Below, piece by piece: positions 33,620-42,156 of a stretch of 64,000 nt of DNA. Origin of the DNA: Acidobacteriota bacterium (lineage in GTDB: Bacteria; Acidobacteriota; Terriglobia; Terriglobales; Acidobacteriaceae); the NCBI GenBank assembly GCA_023410055.1, contig JAEYQK010000062.1, positions 10,926 to 74,925 of the forward strand. The letters are read 5' to 3'. Position 1 is the stretch's first letter, and each line of letters opens with the position of its first letter. Below the pieces are notes generated by a model, which saw nothing but the letters and a program-made list of their open reading frames with translations, was not told the DNA's origin and searched no databases. The translations under genes and the position numbers were made by a program.

Positions 33620-35622
33620 GCTTGAAGTCCTTCATGCTGACTGTTGTAGGTCAGCCGCAATGCTTTGCTCTCTCGTGGCGCAACCTGCCACAGCAGGAAC
33701 TTCGATATTTCGTCCTGGTCCGAGGTGGCAATGTCGGTGAACTTGATCCCGTTCGCGTGCCGAATACTCTTTCCTAGTTTGTAAGGCTGGTTGCGCATTA
33801 CTTCGCCCGTGGCTTCCACTTTGTGGTCTGCCAGGTTGAACTCCAGATGAACGCGCGTACCCGGCGTGATGGCCTGGTCGAGCGTCACCGAAAGCCCGGT
33901 TCTGTTCAGGTTGCGGGCATAGGTCGTTGTCTCAACAACTCCGTTTTCGCCAGTGAAGCGCAAGTTGACCGGCAGATCCAGTCGCGCCGGAAAACGATAG
34001 GTCCCGCGCAGTTCCCTTCGGCGCATGGCAGTCCACACTGTCCCGGTCATCATAAGCACATAGAAGATCGACCAGAAAATGTTTACGCACAGCGCCCAGA
34101 AGGCGAACTGATCATTGGTATGCGATATCCGTATTACGCCGACAACGATCGAGACGATGAGCGCCGCAATCAGCAGGATCGGCAGGATGAGTTCGCCGGC
34201 ACTTGCTGCTCCCGCGCGTGACTTCGGAGTCACGGAGAACTTCGCTTTGCGCCGAAACAGTCCGGCGACTGTCTTCATCAACACGTGCATCTTCAGGATG
34301 TTGAACTGTTCACTACGCAAGTAGCTGGTGAAACCGCCCTGAAGCAGCACGGAGGCGAACAGGTTGAGGAAGAAGTACGGGAAGAAGAAGCTCACAAACA
34401 GACGCGGCTCTGTGATCAGCGGGAAGATGCCGGTAATGAGGCACACAACCGGGGTCAGAATGTAGAGAAACTTCTGATAACTCATCCAGTAGAAGTACAC
34501 GGAGGCGAAGTAGCACAGCCTTTGCCCGAAGCTTAGCCCTCGCCCGAACACCGGATTCTCGCGGCGGAGCACCTGCATGCAACCGTGCCCCCAGCGTTGC
34601 CACTGGGTAGCGAAGCCAACGAATGTCTGTGGCGCCAATCCGAAGGCCAGGCTGACGTTGTGATAAATGACCCGCCAGTTCTTCTTCTGCAGTCGCATCC
34701 CGGTATGCATGTCTTCGGTGATGCTCTCGGTCGCGAATCCTCCCGCGTCTTCCAGGGCCCTGCGACGCAGCATCGCCGGACTGCCACAGTAGAACGCCGC
34801 GTTATAGCGGTCTTTGCCCGGCTGAATCACGTTGAAGAACAACTCCTGCTGCTGCCAGCCCGACTTGTTCTTCCAGTTGATGCGGTGCTGGAACGAGTCC
34901 AGATTGTAGAAATCCTGCGTGGCCTGAACCGCGCCCATCTTTTCGTCGCGGAAAAAACCAATGAGTTCGTCAATCAGCCCAGGTGACGGCACGTGATCGG
35001 CATCGAGTGTAACGATGAATTCGCCTGAGGTCTGTTTGAGTGCGTTGTTGAGATTGCCGGCCTTGGCGTGCGTCCGCTCCGTTCGCGAAATGTAGTTGCA
35101 CCCAAACTCCGCGGCCAGATCGCGGACCTCCTGGCGGTTGCCATCATCAAGGAGGTAAGTTTCGTGCGGATAACGAATGCTCACCGCACACAGCACCGTC
35201 TCGCGCAACAACTCCACAGACTCGTTGTAGGTCGTTATGAAGACATCCACGGTGCGATCGGCCAGAGGTTTCGGAGTCGCATATCGCGTCGGGTTCCAAG
35301 TCGTCACGTAAAACAGGACGGCTTCGAAGAAGTTCAACGCCTCCGCAACAAGGAAGATGATGAAGAACCACATTGCCACGGGATTCCGCGTATCGACGAT
35401 GCGCCAATAGAAGTATCTAGCCGTGAAGAGAAAAGCCAGCACGACCGTGACGCGAATGATCGCGAATTTTAGTTGCCGGGTCGCCGGTAGCTTCTTCAAA
35501 GGGGCTATCGTCTCCGGTTCCGGCTTTTCTTGCACCGTGGAGGAGATCGGAACTTCAACCGGTGATGCCTGGGTGAAGTCCGTACTCGTCGCTGGGTCAG
35601 CGGAGTTCTGGGTCCTATTCAT
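33616..35622 (-). CDS. BcsA-like family 2 polysaccharide synthase with PilZ domain
   Basis: A 668-residue inner-membrane processive glycosyltransferase. Motifs: DDG at 159-161, DAD at 207-209, TED at 302-304 and QWQRW at 340-344, the D,D,D,QxxRW set of cellulose and curdlan synthases. Membrane helices lie before and after. A C-terminal PilZ region (about 533-640) has RRELR for the RxxxR motif, but the DxSxxG element reads NLNRTG, with Asn instead of Ser, so c-di-GMP binding is uncertain. It is first in its operon. No BcsB, BcsD or BcsZ gene is beside it, so the polymer need not be cellulose. Confidence 0.85.
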   Translation of the reverse strand: MNRTQNSADPATSTDFTQASPVEVPISSTVQEKPEPETIAPLKKLPATRQLKFAIIRVTVVLAFLFTARYFYWRIVDTRNPVAMWFFIIFLVAEALNFFEAVLFYVTTWNPTRYATPKPLADRTVDVFITTYNESVELLRETVLCAVSIRYPHETYLLDDGNRQEVRDLAAEFGCNYISRTERTHAKAGNLNNALKQTSGEFIVTLDADHVPSPGLIDELIGFFRDEKMGAVQATQDFYNLDSFQHRINWKNKSGWQQQELFFNVIQPGKDRYNAAFYCGSPAMLRRRALEDAGGFATESITEDMHTGMRLQKKNWRVIYHNVSLAFGLAPQTFVGFATQWQRWGHGCMQVLRRENPVFGRGLSFGQRLCYFASVYFYWMSYQKFLYILTPVVCLITGIFPLITEPRLFVSFFFPYFFLNLFASVLLQGGFTSYLRSEQFNILKMHVLMKTVAGLFRRKAKFSVTPKSRAGAASAGELILPILLIAALIVSIVVGVIRISHTNDQFAFWALCVNIFWSIFYVLMMTGTVWTAMRRRELRGTYRFPARLDLPVNLRFTGENGVVETTTYARNLNRTGLSVTLDQAITPGTRVHLEFNLADHKVEATGEVMRNQPYKLGKSIRHANGIKFTDIATSDQDEISKFLLWQVAPRESKALRLTYNSQHEGLQA

Positions 35623-35994
35623 ATGTTCTGCCTGAAAAGTCGTGGCCGTGGGGGGCGGCGCGCCGGAACCGGAGTTCCCGATTCCTCTACTCTGGATGAT
35701 AACCCAAGAAATAACGTTGCACGAAATGTGAACTGTTTTGCAGCTTCATATTGAAAATAAACGACTTGTTATTGTAGTAACTTGACATGGGTTACCGATT
35801 GAGCATACGGCCCTGTACTGAAGAGCAGCAGCCAATTCCGGCCATAAAACGCACTTTTTGCGACAAGTATTCAGGATGTCAGCAGAGATAGTAACCACTC
35901 AGAGTTACATCAGTACAGGGTGAAGACGATCTAGTCGCGCTTCTGCGGGACTAAGAGCTTGCAACTCCCCCCTTCGAGATTCGAAACTGTAACC
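35623..35994. promoter_or_regulatory. Divergent regulatory region with nested dyads
   Basis: 372 bases between the BcsA-like operon (minus) and kdsB (plus). Dyad A is GTAAC-N9-GTTAC at 35777-35795 and contains a perfect TTGACA at 35782-35787. Dyad B is GTAAC-N8-GTTAC at 35891-35908. CCCTGTACTGA at 35811-35821 is the exact reverse complement of TCAGTACAGGG at 35910-35920. The same half-site recurring with a long inverted repeat suggests a regulator binding at two places. Confidence 0.5.
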
Positions 35995-36720
35995 ATGCGT
36001 GCTATTGCCGTCATTCCAGCCAGACTTGCTTCCACCCGCCTGCCCCGCAAACCGCTTCGTGAGATCGCCGGCCGACCGTTGCTGGGCTGGGTCTATGCCG
36101 CCGCAAAAGCATCCGCGCTCTTGTCCGACGTTGTCATTGCAACCGATTCGGACGAGATCATGGCGCTCTGCCGAAAGAACGGCTGGAACGCTCGCATGAC
36201 CTTGCAGTCGCACCGCAGCGGAACCGACCGCGTGCATGAGATCGCGTCGACGATCCCGGCTGACGTTTACGTGAATGTCCAAGGCGACGAGCCGCTCACT
36301 CGCCCCGAACATATTGCGTCACTGCTGAGCGTAATGTCACGCCCCGGAGTCGAAGTTGGGACGCTCAAGGTCGCGTGCAAGCCTGAAGACATCACCAATC
36401 CCAATGCCGTGAAAGTCGTCACCGCAGCAGACGGTCGCGCACTGTATTTCTCTCGTGCGACTATTCCCTACGACCGCGACAACACCGGCCAGACGCCCTA
36501 CTTCAAGCACCTCGGCTTCTACGCCTATACCAAGTCTGCTCTCGAACGCTTCTGTGCCCTGCCCGAATCAAACCTCGAACACACCGAGCGCCTGGAACAA
36601 TTGCGTTTTCTGGACAACGGAATCTCGATCTACGTAGCAGAAACGCCGTTTGATACGGTGGGGGTTGATACGGAAGAAGATCTGAAAAGGGTCGAGGAAA
36701 TTCTGAGTACTGAGTACTGA
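35995..36720 (+). CDS. kdsB: 3-deoxy-manno-octulosonate cytidylyltransferase
   Basis: A 241-residue protein, normal length for KdsB. It begins MRAIAVIPARLASTRLPRKPL, the nucleotidyltransferase signature with the Arg/Lys loop. IATDSDEI, VYVNVQGDEPL and FLDNGISIYV match conserved parts. The enzyme makes CMP-KDO from KDO and CTP for LPS inner core, which shows the organism has an outer membrane. The start at 35995 agrees with the family; upstream in-frame residues are not conserved. Its 3' end is formed by TGAGTAC repeats encoding STEY, so the last residues were probably acquired from a repeat. Confidence 0.92.
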   Translation: MRAIAVIPARLASTRLPRKPLREIAGRPLLGWVYAAAKASALLSDVVIATDSDEIMALCRKNGWNARMTLQSHRSGTDRVHEIASTIPADVYVNVQGDEPLTRPEHIASLLSVMSRPGVEVGTLKVACKPEDITNPNAVKVVTAADGRALYFSRATIPYDRDNTGQTPYFKHLGFYAYTKSALERFCALPESNLEHTERLEQLRFLDNGISIYVAETPFDTVGVDTEEDLKRVEEILSTEY

Positions 36721-36733
36721 GTACTCGCAACTG

Positions 36734-37888
36734 CTACTGCGCTTTCCACGCTTTCGCAGCAGCAATACGCTTCGAGATCGCTGGATGCGAATGGAAGAAG
36801 AACTCCACGAAGCGCGACGGCGTTCGTTCAGCCAGATTCTGATCCGCCAACTTGTTCATCGATTCAATGAACGGCTTGACGCTACGGATGGACTTGAACG
36901 CGTACTGGTCGGCTTGGCGCTCGTTGTGGCGCGACCATCCATTGAGCGCCGGCATGAGCAAAAACGAGATCGCTGCCGAAACCAGTGCCAGCACCGGCAA
37001 ATCGGCGAATTGATACGGTCTCATGTCATGAGCCAGGCAATACCAGTGCAACACGCGCGCGGCAACGTAGAATCCGGCAAACGTGATCACGGCCTGGGCA
37101 AGAATACTCTTCGCGATGTGCCCGTGCACATGGTGGCCCAACTCATGCGCCAGCACCGCTTCGATCTCGTCTTCCGTGTAATTCTCAAGGAGAGTGTCGG
37201 CAAGAATGATGCGCCGAGTCTTACCCAGTCCGGTCAGTGCCGCGTTTGCTTTGTTGCTCTTCTCTGACAACTTCCATTCATAGACGCCGCGTACGTGTGT
37301 CCCGGCGCGCTCGCTGAGCTTCACGAGACGCTCTTTCAGGGATTCGTTTTCAAGCGGCTTGAACTTGAAGAAGATTGGCATCAGGATGACCGGCGCCAAT
37401 TGCACGATCACCACGAAAACGGCAACAAAGGCCGCCCACGATACAAGCCACCATTTCTGGGGGAATATCCGCATCATCGAGTAGACGAACTCGGCGGCAA
37501 GAACGGCCATTACGAATCCGACCAGAAAACCTTTCGTCTCGTCCCACAGCCATGACTTGACCTTCTGATTGGACAGCCCGTAGCGACGCTCCAGGAGGAA
37601 GGAGTAAATGTCGAACCCGAAACCTAGTGCCTTGCTGATGATGGTCAGCATGAGCACGTAAAAGAAGAGAGCGACAGAGTAGTACTCGCCGGCACCGAGA
37701 TAAGCCCAGGTACTCAGCGTGTCCGTCCAGCCGGTGACGAGCAGGAGAACGAGCAACAGCACGCCGGCGACGAAATCAGCGATGCCAAGCCAGCGGCGAA
37801 TACGGTTATAGCGCCGTACTTCGGGAGAATCCACTTGCTGTACAGGTTCAGGCGAAGAAACCAAGTCGGCCCCCTTCAACCACACCAC
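36734..37888 (-). CDS. M48 family (Ste24/CAAX prenyl protease 1-like) membrane metallopeptidase
   Basis: A 384-residue protein with about six membrane segments. HELGHHVHGHI is the HEXXH zinc motif, and the third ligand Glu is in the segment NERQAD typical of M48A (Ste24) proteases. In bacteria these act in inner-membrane protein quality control. The start is a GTG at 37888; no strong SD. It is convergent with kdsB and follows the phosphohexomutase gene on the same strand. Confidence 0.85.
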   Translation of the reverse strand: MVWLKGADLVSSPEPVQQVDSPEVRRYNRIRRWLGIADFVAGVLLLVLLLVTGWTDTLSTWAYLGAGEYYSVALFFYVLMLTIISKALGFGFDIYSFLLERRYGLSNQKVKSWLWDETKGFLVGFVMAVLAAEFVYSMMRIFPQKWWLVSWAAFVAVFVVIVQLAPVILMPIFFKFKPLENESLKERLVKLSERAGTHVRGVYEWKLSEKSNKANAALTGLGKTRRIILADTLLENYTEDEIEAVLAHELGHHVHGHIAKSILAQAVITFAGFYVAARVLHWYCLAHDMRPYQFADLPVLALVSAAISFLLMPALNGWSRHNERQADQYAFKSIRSVKPFIESMNKLADQNLAERTPSRFVEFFFHSHPAISKRIAAAKAWKAQ

Positions 37889-37950
37889 TCACCGCTGGGT
37901 TCCCAACGACCCGCTGGCTCACTCACTTGCTTTGATTGCTAAAGCCCATC

Positions 37951-39381
37951 CTACGCCGTGGTGCTCTTTTCGTATACAAAATCCACGGCACTGGTCAGTA
38001 TCTCCTGGACAATGTCCGGCGATGATGCCTCGCAGTAAATGCGCATGAGCGGCTCAGTTCCGCTGGCCCGCAGCAGCACCCAGGCATCGGCGCCATTGCC
38101 GTTCTTCGGCGCATCGAGATAAAACTTGATGCCGTCGAGATTGCCCGAACGCAGCACCTTGTATTTGCCGATGTGGTCCAGCTTGCCGGTTCCCGCACGG
38201 TGGAGCGCGTTTTGCTTGACATCTTCTGGGATGCGCAGATCTTTGCGGCCGTAATGATGCTCGCCGAACTCCTTCTGCAGATCGGCAACCAACTGGCCCA
38301 TCGTGCGGCCGCTATCGGCCATGGCGTTGGCGAGCAGCAGAGAATTCAACGTACCGTCGCGCTCGGGCAAATGTCGCGGAAAACCGATACCGCCCGATTC
38401 TTCGCCGCCAATAGCAACTTCCTTTCCGCTAAGCACAATGTCTGTGACGTACTTGAAGCCGATGCCGTGTTCGATCAACTCGCGCCCGTACTTCTTTGCA
38501 ATGCGGTCGAGCATGAGAGTCGTGTTGTACGCGCGGGTGACCGCGCCGGGCCACTTCTTGTATTCAAGCAGCCACTTGAGCAGGATCGCGAAGCACTTGT
38601 GGGCATCGACGAACATGCCGTCTTCGGTAACGGCGCCTACGCGATCCGCGTCACCGTCAACAATCAGTCCGGCGTCGCACTTCTCGCGCACCGTGGCTTC
38701 CTTCGCGCCGTTCACCCACGGTTCAATCGGCTCAGGATTGATGCCGCCGAACAGCGGATCGACGTTCGCGTGAATCTGCACGTGCTTGATACCGTGCTCG
38801 TTGAAAATGCCAGAGAGCACATTGCGGCCTGCGCCGTACATGCAGTCAACCAGGAATTTGAAGCCGGCGTTCTTGATCTTGTCGAGATCGGCGAACTTGG
38901 TGATCGCGTCGATGTACGCCGCCTTGAAATCGACTTCGGTGATCGTCCCGCACTTGCCCTTGGGCATCACGCCCTTCCGGACTTCGTCCTCGATCACCTT
39001 GATAACCGAGGGCCGCGCCGATCCGCCAAACGTCTCCTTGAACTTCACGCCGTTCCAGTTCCACGGATTGTGGCTGGAAGTGATCATCACGCCGCCAGCC
39101 GTGCGCAGGTTCTTCACCGCATAGGACAGCGCCGGGGTCGGTGTGTAGTCGTTCGCGATCTGAATGTTGATTCCCGCATCGGCCAGCACTTCGGCGATGA
39201 GGTGCGCGAATTCCTTCGACGCAAAGCGTGTGTCCCAGGCGACCAGCAATCCGCGGCTCGGGTCCTCATTCTTCAGGACGTAAGAAGCAATACCACCGCC
39301 CACGCGGCGAACATTTTCGTAGGTATAGTCATCGGCAATTACCGCACGCCATCCGTCGGTGCCGAACTTGATGTCATTCAT
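37951..39381 (-). CDS. Phosphoglucomutase/phosphomannomutase family protein
   Basis: A 476-residue alpha-D-phosphohexomutase. It has FGTDGWRA at the N-terminus, the phosphoserine loop TSSHNPWNWNG, the metal loop DGDADRVG, the sugar loop GEESGG and the phosphate-binding RASGTEPLMRIY. These complete motifs mean an active enzyme interconverting hexose 1- and 6-phosphates. Placed beside mannose-1-phosphate guanylyltransferase and manA, mannose-1-P formation for GDP-mannose is likely, though glucose use is possible. The ATG at 39381 puts the FGTDGWR motif at the N-terminus. Confidence 0.88.
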   Translation of the reverse strand: MNDIKFGTDGWRAVIADDYTYENVRRVGGGIASYVLKNEDPSRGLLVAWDTRFASKEFAHLIAEVLADAGINIQIANDYTPTPALSYAVKNLRTAGGVMITSSHNPWNWNGVKFKETFGGSARPSVIKVIEDEVRKGVMPKGKCGTITEVDFKAAYIDAITKFADLDKIKNAGFKFLVDCMYGAGRNVLSGIFNEHGIKHVQIHANVDPLFGGINPEPIEPWVNGAKEATVREKCDAGLIVDGDADRVGAVTEDGMFVDAHKCFAILLKWLLEYKKWPGAVTRAYNTTLMLDRIAKKYGRELIEHGIGFKYVTDIVLSGKEVAIGGEESGGIGFPRHLPERDGTLNSLLLANAMADSGRTMGQLVADLQKEFGEHHYGRKDLRIPEDVKQNALHRAGTGKLDHIGKYKVLRSGNLDGIKFYLDAPKNGNGADAWVLLRASGTEPLMRIYCEASSPDIVQEILTSAVDFVYEKSTTA

Positions 39382-39524
39382 TAGCAGTTCCCAATTCTCG
39401 GTTCTCAGTTCCAATAATTTCGAGTTTTGAATTTCGAGTTTTGACGTCGTGAGTTATTTCAAGCCATCATTCAAGTATCAACCGCGGTTCAATTCAACAT
39501 TCACAACTCACAATTCAAAATTCG
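39382..39524. repeat. AATTC-type low-complexity intergenic repeat
   Basis: The stretch is built of short diverging copies of TTGAATTT/CAAAATTC-like words (AATTTCGAGTTTTGAATTTCG, then ACAACTCACAATTCAAAATTCG). Similar words occur at 40640-40682 and 41046-41090. No gene seen. Confidence 0.55.
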
Positions 39525-40637
39525 CTACACCAGCTTCTCCAGCTTCTTCTCGTCCAGATATTTCACAACCTTGCCAACATCCTGCGCCTGATCACGAGTG
39601 GTGATGAGCAGCGCGTCCTCGGTCTCAACGACAACGAGATTACTAACGCCCACCGCCGCAACGAACTTGCCGGGCGCGTGAATGTAGTTTCCACCGGCGT
39701 TCAGCGTGAAGCTCTTCTCGCCGGCAATGATGTTCGCCTCAGGTGCGGGTTTCTTCTCGCGTCCCAGGCGATGCTCGTACAGCGCCGCCCAGGACCCCAA
39801 ATCGTTCCACCCAAAGTCAGCCGGAATGCAAAAGATCTTCGACGCCTGCTCACCGGCCGTCGAACGCGGCTCGAGTACGGCGTAGTCCACGCTGATGTTC
39901 TCGCACTTCAGATACAGCTTCTTGAACGTCGCCTCGAACGTGCGCTTGCCGTATGCTTGCGCGATCCGTTCGAGATACTCGGCGGTCTTCGGCAGGTACT
40001 CCTCGATGCAATTGGCGAGCGTCTCGGCACGCCAGATGAACATGCCGCTGTTCCAGAAATAGTTGCCGGCCTCGACATACTGCTTCGCGTGTTGCAGGTC
40101 GGGCTTCTCGCGGAACCGCCGCACCCTCAGCGCACCAAACTCCGACTCTGCACCGGCCTCGACGTACCCGTAACCCGTCTCGGGGCGCGTCGGCTGAATA
40201 CCCATAACGACAATGTTCTCGCCCGCTGCGGCGATCTTGATGCCTTGTTCGATGTTCTTGCGGAAGGTCTTCTCGTCGGCGATCACGTGATCGGATGGAA
40301 ACAGACCCAGCACCGCATCCGGATCCAGCCGACGCAGGATAAAGGCAGCCAGTCCGATTGCCGGGGCCGTGTTCCTGCCGACAGGCTCGGCGACGATCTG
40401 CCGCTTGTTTAGCTTTGGGAGTTGTTTGACGATTCCGTTGCTCAGATCGCCATTTGTGATGATCCAGAACTGCTTCGCCGGAGCAACGGGCAGCAATCGC
40501 GCCACCGTCTGCTGGATCATCGTCTCTTTGCCGTCCAGCGCGAGCAACTGCTTGGCGCGCTTTTTGCGGCTCAACGGCCAGAACCGCGTGCCGCGACCGC
40601 CGGCGAGGATAGCAGGATAGAAATTAGGCTTGCTCAC
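39525..40637 (-). CDS. manC: Mannose-1-phosphate guanylyltransferase
   Basis: About 370 residues. The nucleotide-binding signature is PAILAGGRGTRFWPLSR, and the conserved downstream segment is PKQLL-like (RAKQLLALDG). Further motifs: VAEPVGRNTAPAIGLAA, LGLFPSDHVI, PETGYGYVE, YFWNSGMFIWRAETL and WNDLGSWAALYE. It makes GDP-mannose from mannose-1-P and GTP. The C-terminal isomerase domain of fused ManC/AlgA enzymes is missing; manA at 41086 supplies that step separately. The GTG at 40637 gives a family-like N-terminus; the frame back to 40682 lies within repeat sequence. Confidence 0.9.
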   Translation of the reverse strand: MSKPNFYPAILAGGRGTRFWPLSRKKRAKQLLALDGKETMIQQTVARLLPVAPAKQFWIITNGDLSNGIVKQLPKLNKRQIVAEPVGRNTAPAIGLAAFILRRLDPDAVLGLFPSDHVIADEKTFRKNIEQGIKIAAAGENIVVMGIQPTRPETGYGYVEAGAESEFGALRVRRFREKPDLQHAKQYVEAGNYFWNSGMFIWRAETLANCIEEYLPKTAEYLERIAQAYGKRTFEATFKKLYLKCENISVDYAVLEPRSTAGEQASKIFCIPADFGWNDLGSWAALYEHRLGREKKPAPEANIIAGEKSFTLNAGGNYIHAPGKFVAAVGVSNLVVVETEDALLITTRDQAQDVGKVVKYLDEKKLEKLV

Positions 40638-41040
40638 AATTTCTGATTTCCGATTTCTGATTTCTGATTTGGGGTTTCCCATTCCTCAGTTGAAGTCTAG
40701 TCGTATGGCGCGAGGCGGCAAAGATTCGAACCAGTTCATTTGCCTCTTTTAGGAGTTCTGCCATCTTTTCTTGTCGTACAATCTGCGCTTCCACGAGGAA
40801 TTCGAACCAGAACAGGGTCTCATCAGCCTCTTCTACGACGATTGACAACTTCGATATAAACTCCGCTTTCGATCGAGCCCGGCAGGCCGCTCGATAATTC
40901 GCCGCAACGGAACTACCACAACGCAAGAGCTGATTCCTGACGACTCTTCCTTCCGCACTTGCCTGCAATGCCCTACAAAGTCGAACTATGCGCACCGCAA
41001 AGCGCATCGTACGCAACTGCAACTCCTCTGATTTATGCAT
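40624..41040 (-). CDS. Four-helix-bundle protein (S23/23S-IVP family)
   Basis: A 138-residue helical protein: LRTMRFAVRIVRLCRALQASAEGRVVRNQLLRCGSSVAANYRAACRARSKAEFISKLSIVVEEADETLFWFEFL. This is the signature of the four-helix-bundle family first found in 23S rRNA intervening sequences, with RNA-related function unproven. The conserved domain ends near residue 118. The last about 20 residues come from CAGAAATC-type repeat DNA and overlap the start of manC. It is not inside an rRNA gene here. Confidence 0.85.
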   Translation of the reverse strand: MHKSEELQLRTMRFAVRIVRLCRALQASAEGRVVRNQLLRCGSSVAANYRAACRARSKAEFISKLSIVVEEADETLFWFEFLVEAQIVRQEKMAELLKEANELVRIFAASRHTTRLQLRNGKPQIRNQKSEIRNCEQA

Positions 41041-41085
41041 GACAGTCGAATTGTCATTCAGAAATCAGAAATCAAAATTCAGAAC
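41041..41085. repeat. CAGAAATC-type intergenic repeat
   Basis: The words CAGAAATCAGAAATCAAAATTCAGAA are tandemly arranged after manA's stop. They are similar to the words at 40640-40682 that form the C-terminus of the four-helix-bundle protein. Confidence 0.5.
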
Positions 41086-42030
41086 TTAGCCTTGTTCCAT
41101 TTCTAGAAATTCGACTTTCCATTGCGCTCGAACTCTGAATTGTCGCACAGATGCCGGGATTATGATCGCATCTCCTCGCGCGAAGGTAACCGGAGCGGCA
41201 CCTTCGCATTCGGCCACGCCACAGCCATCCACGGCGACCAGGATGCGTGCGCTTGCACCATCTGAATCGAAACAGCGGTCATTCGTAAGGGCCAGCTTGT
41301 GCACCGTGAAGCAATCTGTCGCGATCAGCTCTTGTTGGTCTGCGCCGATTTTCCTGCTTTGTCTCTTGCCGGCGTGAGTTCGTTCCTTCATGGCTTCGAG
41401 CCCCTGCTGCAAGTGCAGTTCTCGCGGACGCCCGTAGTCATAAAGTCTGTACGTCGTATCCGAATTCTGCTGGGTTTCCAGAATGATCGATCCGCCGCCC
41501 ATCGTATGCACGGTGCCTGCATCGACGTAGATCATGTCGCCGCGCTCGACCTTCACCCAATTCAGCAGTTCTTCGGCCCGCTGCTCCTCGATTGCCTTCG
41601 CAAACTCCTTGCGTGTAGTTCCCGGTCGTAGCCCCAGCGCGATCTCCGCATTCGGCTCCGCATCAACCACGTACCAGCACTCGGTCTTCCCACAGGGTTG
41701 GCCCTGCTTGTGCGCAATAACGTCGTCGGGATGAACCTGCACCGAGAGTTTCTGGCGTGGAAAGAGGAACTTCACCAGCAGCGGAAAACGTTCGGTCTCG
41801 CGTGCCGCAGTGCCAACCAAGTCACGCCCGAAGCGTTTGCAGGCATCGCCCAGAAGCGTTCCCGCCAATGGGCCGTTCGCTATCTCGCAGTTGTCGCCCG
41901 TAAGCCAGGCTTCGCCTATCGATTCTTCGCCCGGATGCGCATGCATGTCGTAAATCGGCGCAAGATCGCGCGCTCCCCAGGGGCGCCGCTCAAACACGGG
42001 CATCATCAACAGCGGGTAAAGTTCAGACAT
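41086..42030 (-). CDS. manA: Mannose-6-phosphate isomerase, class I
   Basis: A 314-residue cupin-fold enzyme, short for type I PMI. It begins LYPLLMMPVFERRPWGARDL. VKFLFPRQKLSVQVHPDD holds the metal-binding QxHxxx and KTECWYVVDAEPNAEIALG holds the Glu/Lys; DAGTVHTMGGG is the distal His motif. It converts fructose-6-P to mannose-6-P, feeding the mutase and manC nearby. The ATG at 42030 is chosen because the preceding in-frame residues are not family-like. Cytoplasmic. Confidence 0.88.
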   Translation of the reverse strand: MSELYPLLMMPVFERRPWGARDLAPIYDMHAHPGEESIGEAWLTGDNCEIANGPLAGTLLGDACKRFGRDLVGTAARETERFPLLVKFLFPRQKLSVQVHPDDVIAHKQGQPCGKTECWYVVDAEPNAEIALGLRPGTTRKEFAKAIEEQRAEELLNWVKVERGDMIYVDAGTVHTMGGGSIILETQQNSDTTYRLYDYGRPRELHLQQGLEAMKERTHAGKRQSRKIGADQQELIATDCFTVHKLALTNDRCFDSDGASARILVAVDGCGVAECEGAAPVTFARGDAIIIPASVRQFRVRAQWKVEFLEMEQG

Positions 42031-42156
42031 GGCCGAAAAAATTAGACGGGCGCAACTCGCGCCCGTGTTGTAACCAAAACCTACCACGGATTCACACGGA
42101 TCGAAACCGATTTCGGTTTGCTTCATGATCCGTATGATTCCGTGCCAATCCGTGGT

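Noticed and set aside
38173..39384. 403-residue plus-strand frame
   Set aside because: Antisense shadow of the phosphohexomutase gene.
40624..41040. 23S rRNA intervening-sequence locus
   Set aside because: The four-helix-bundle protein belongs to that family, but no rRNA gene lies around it.
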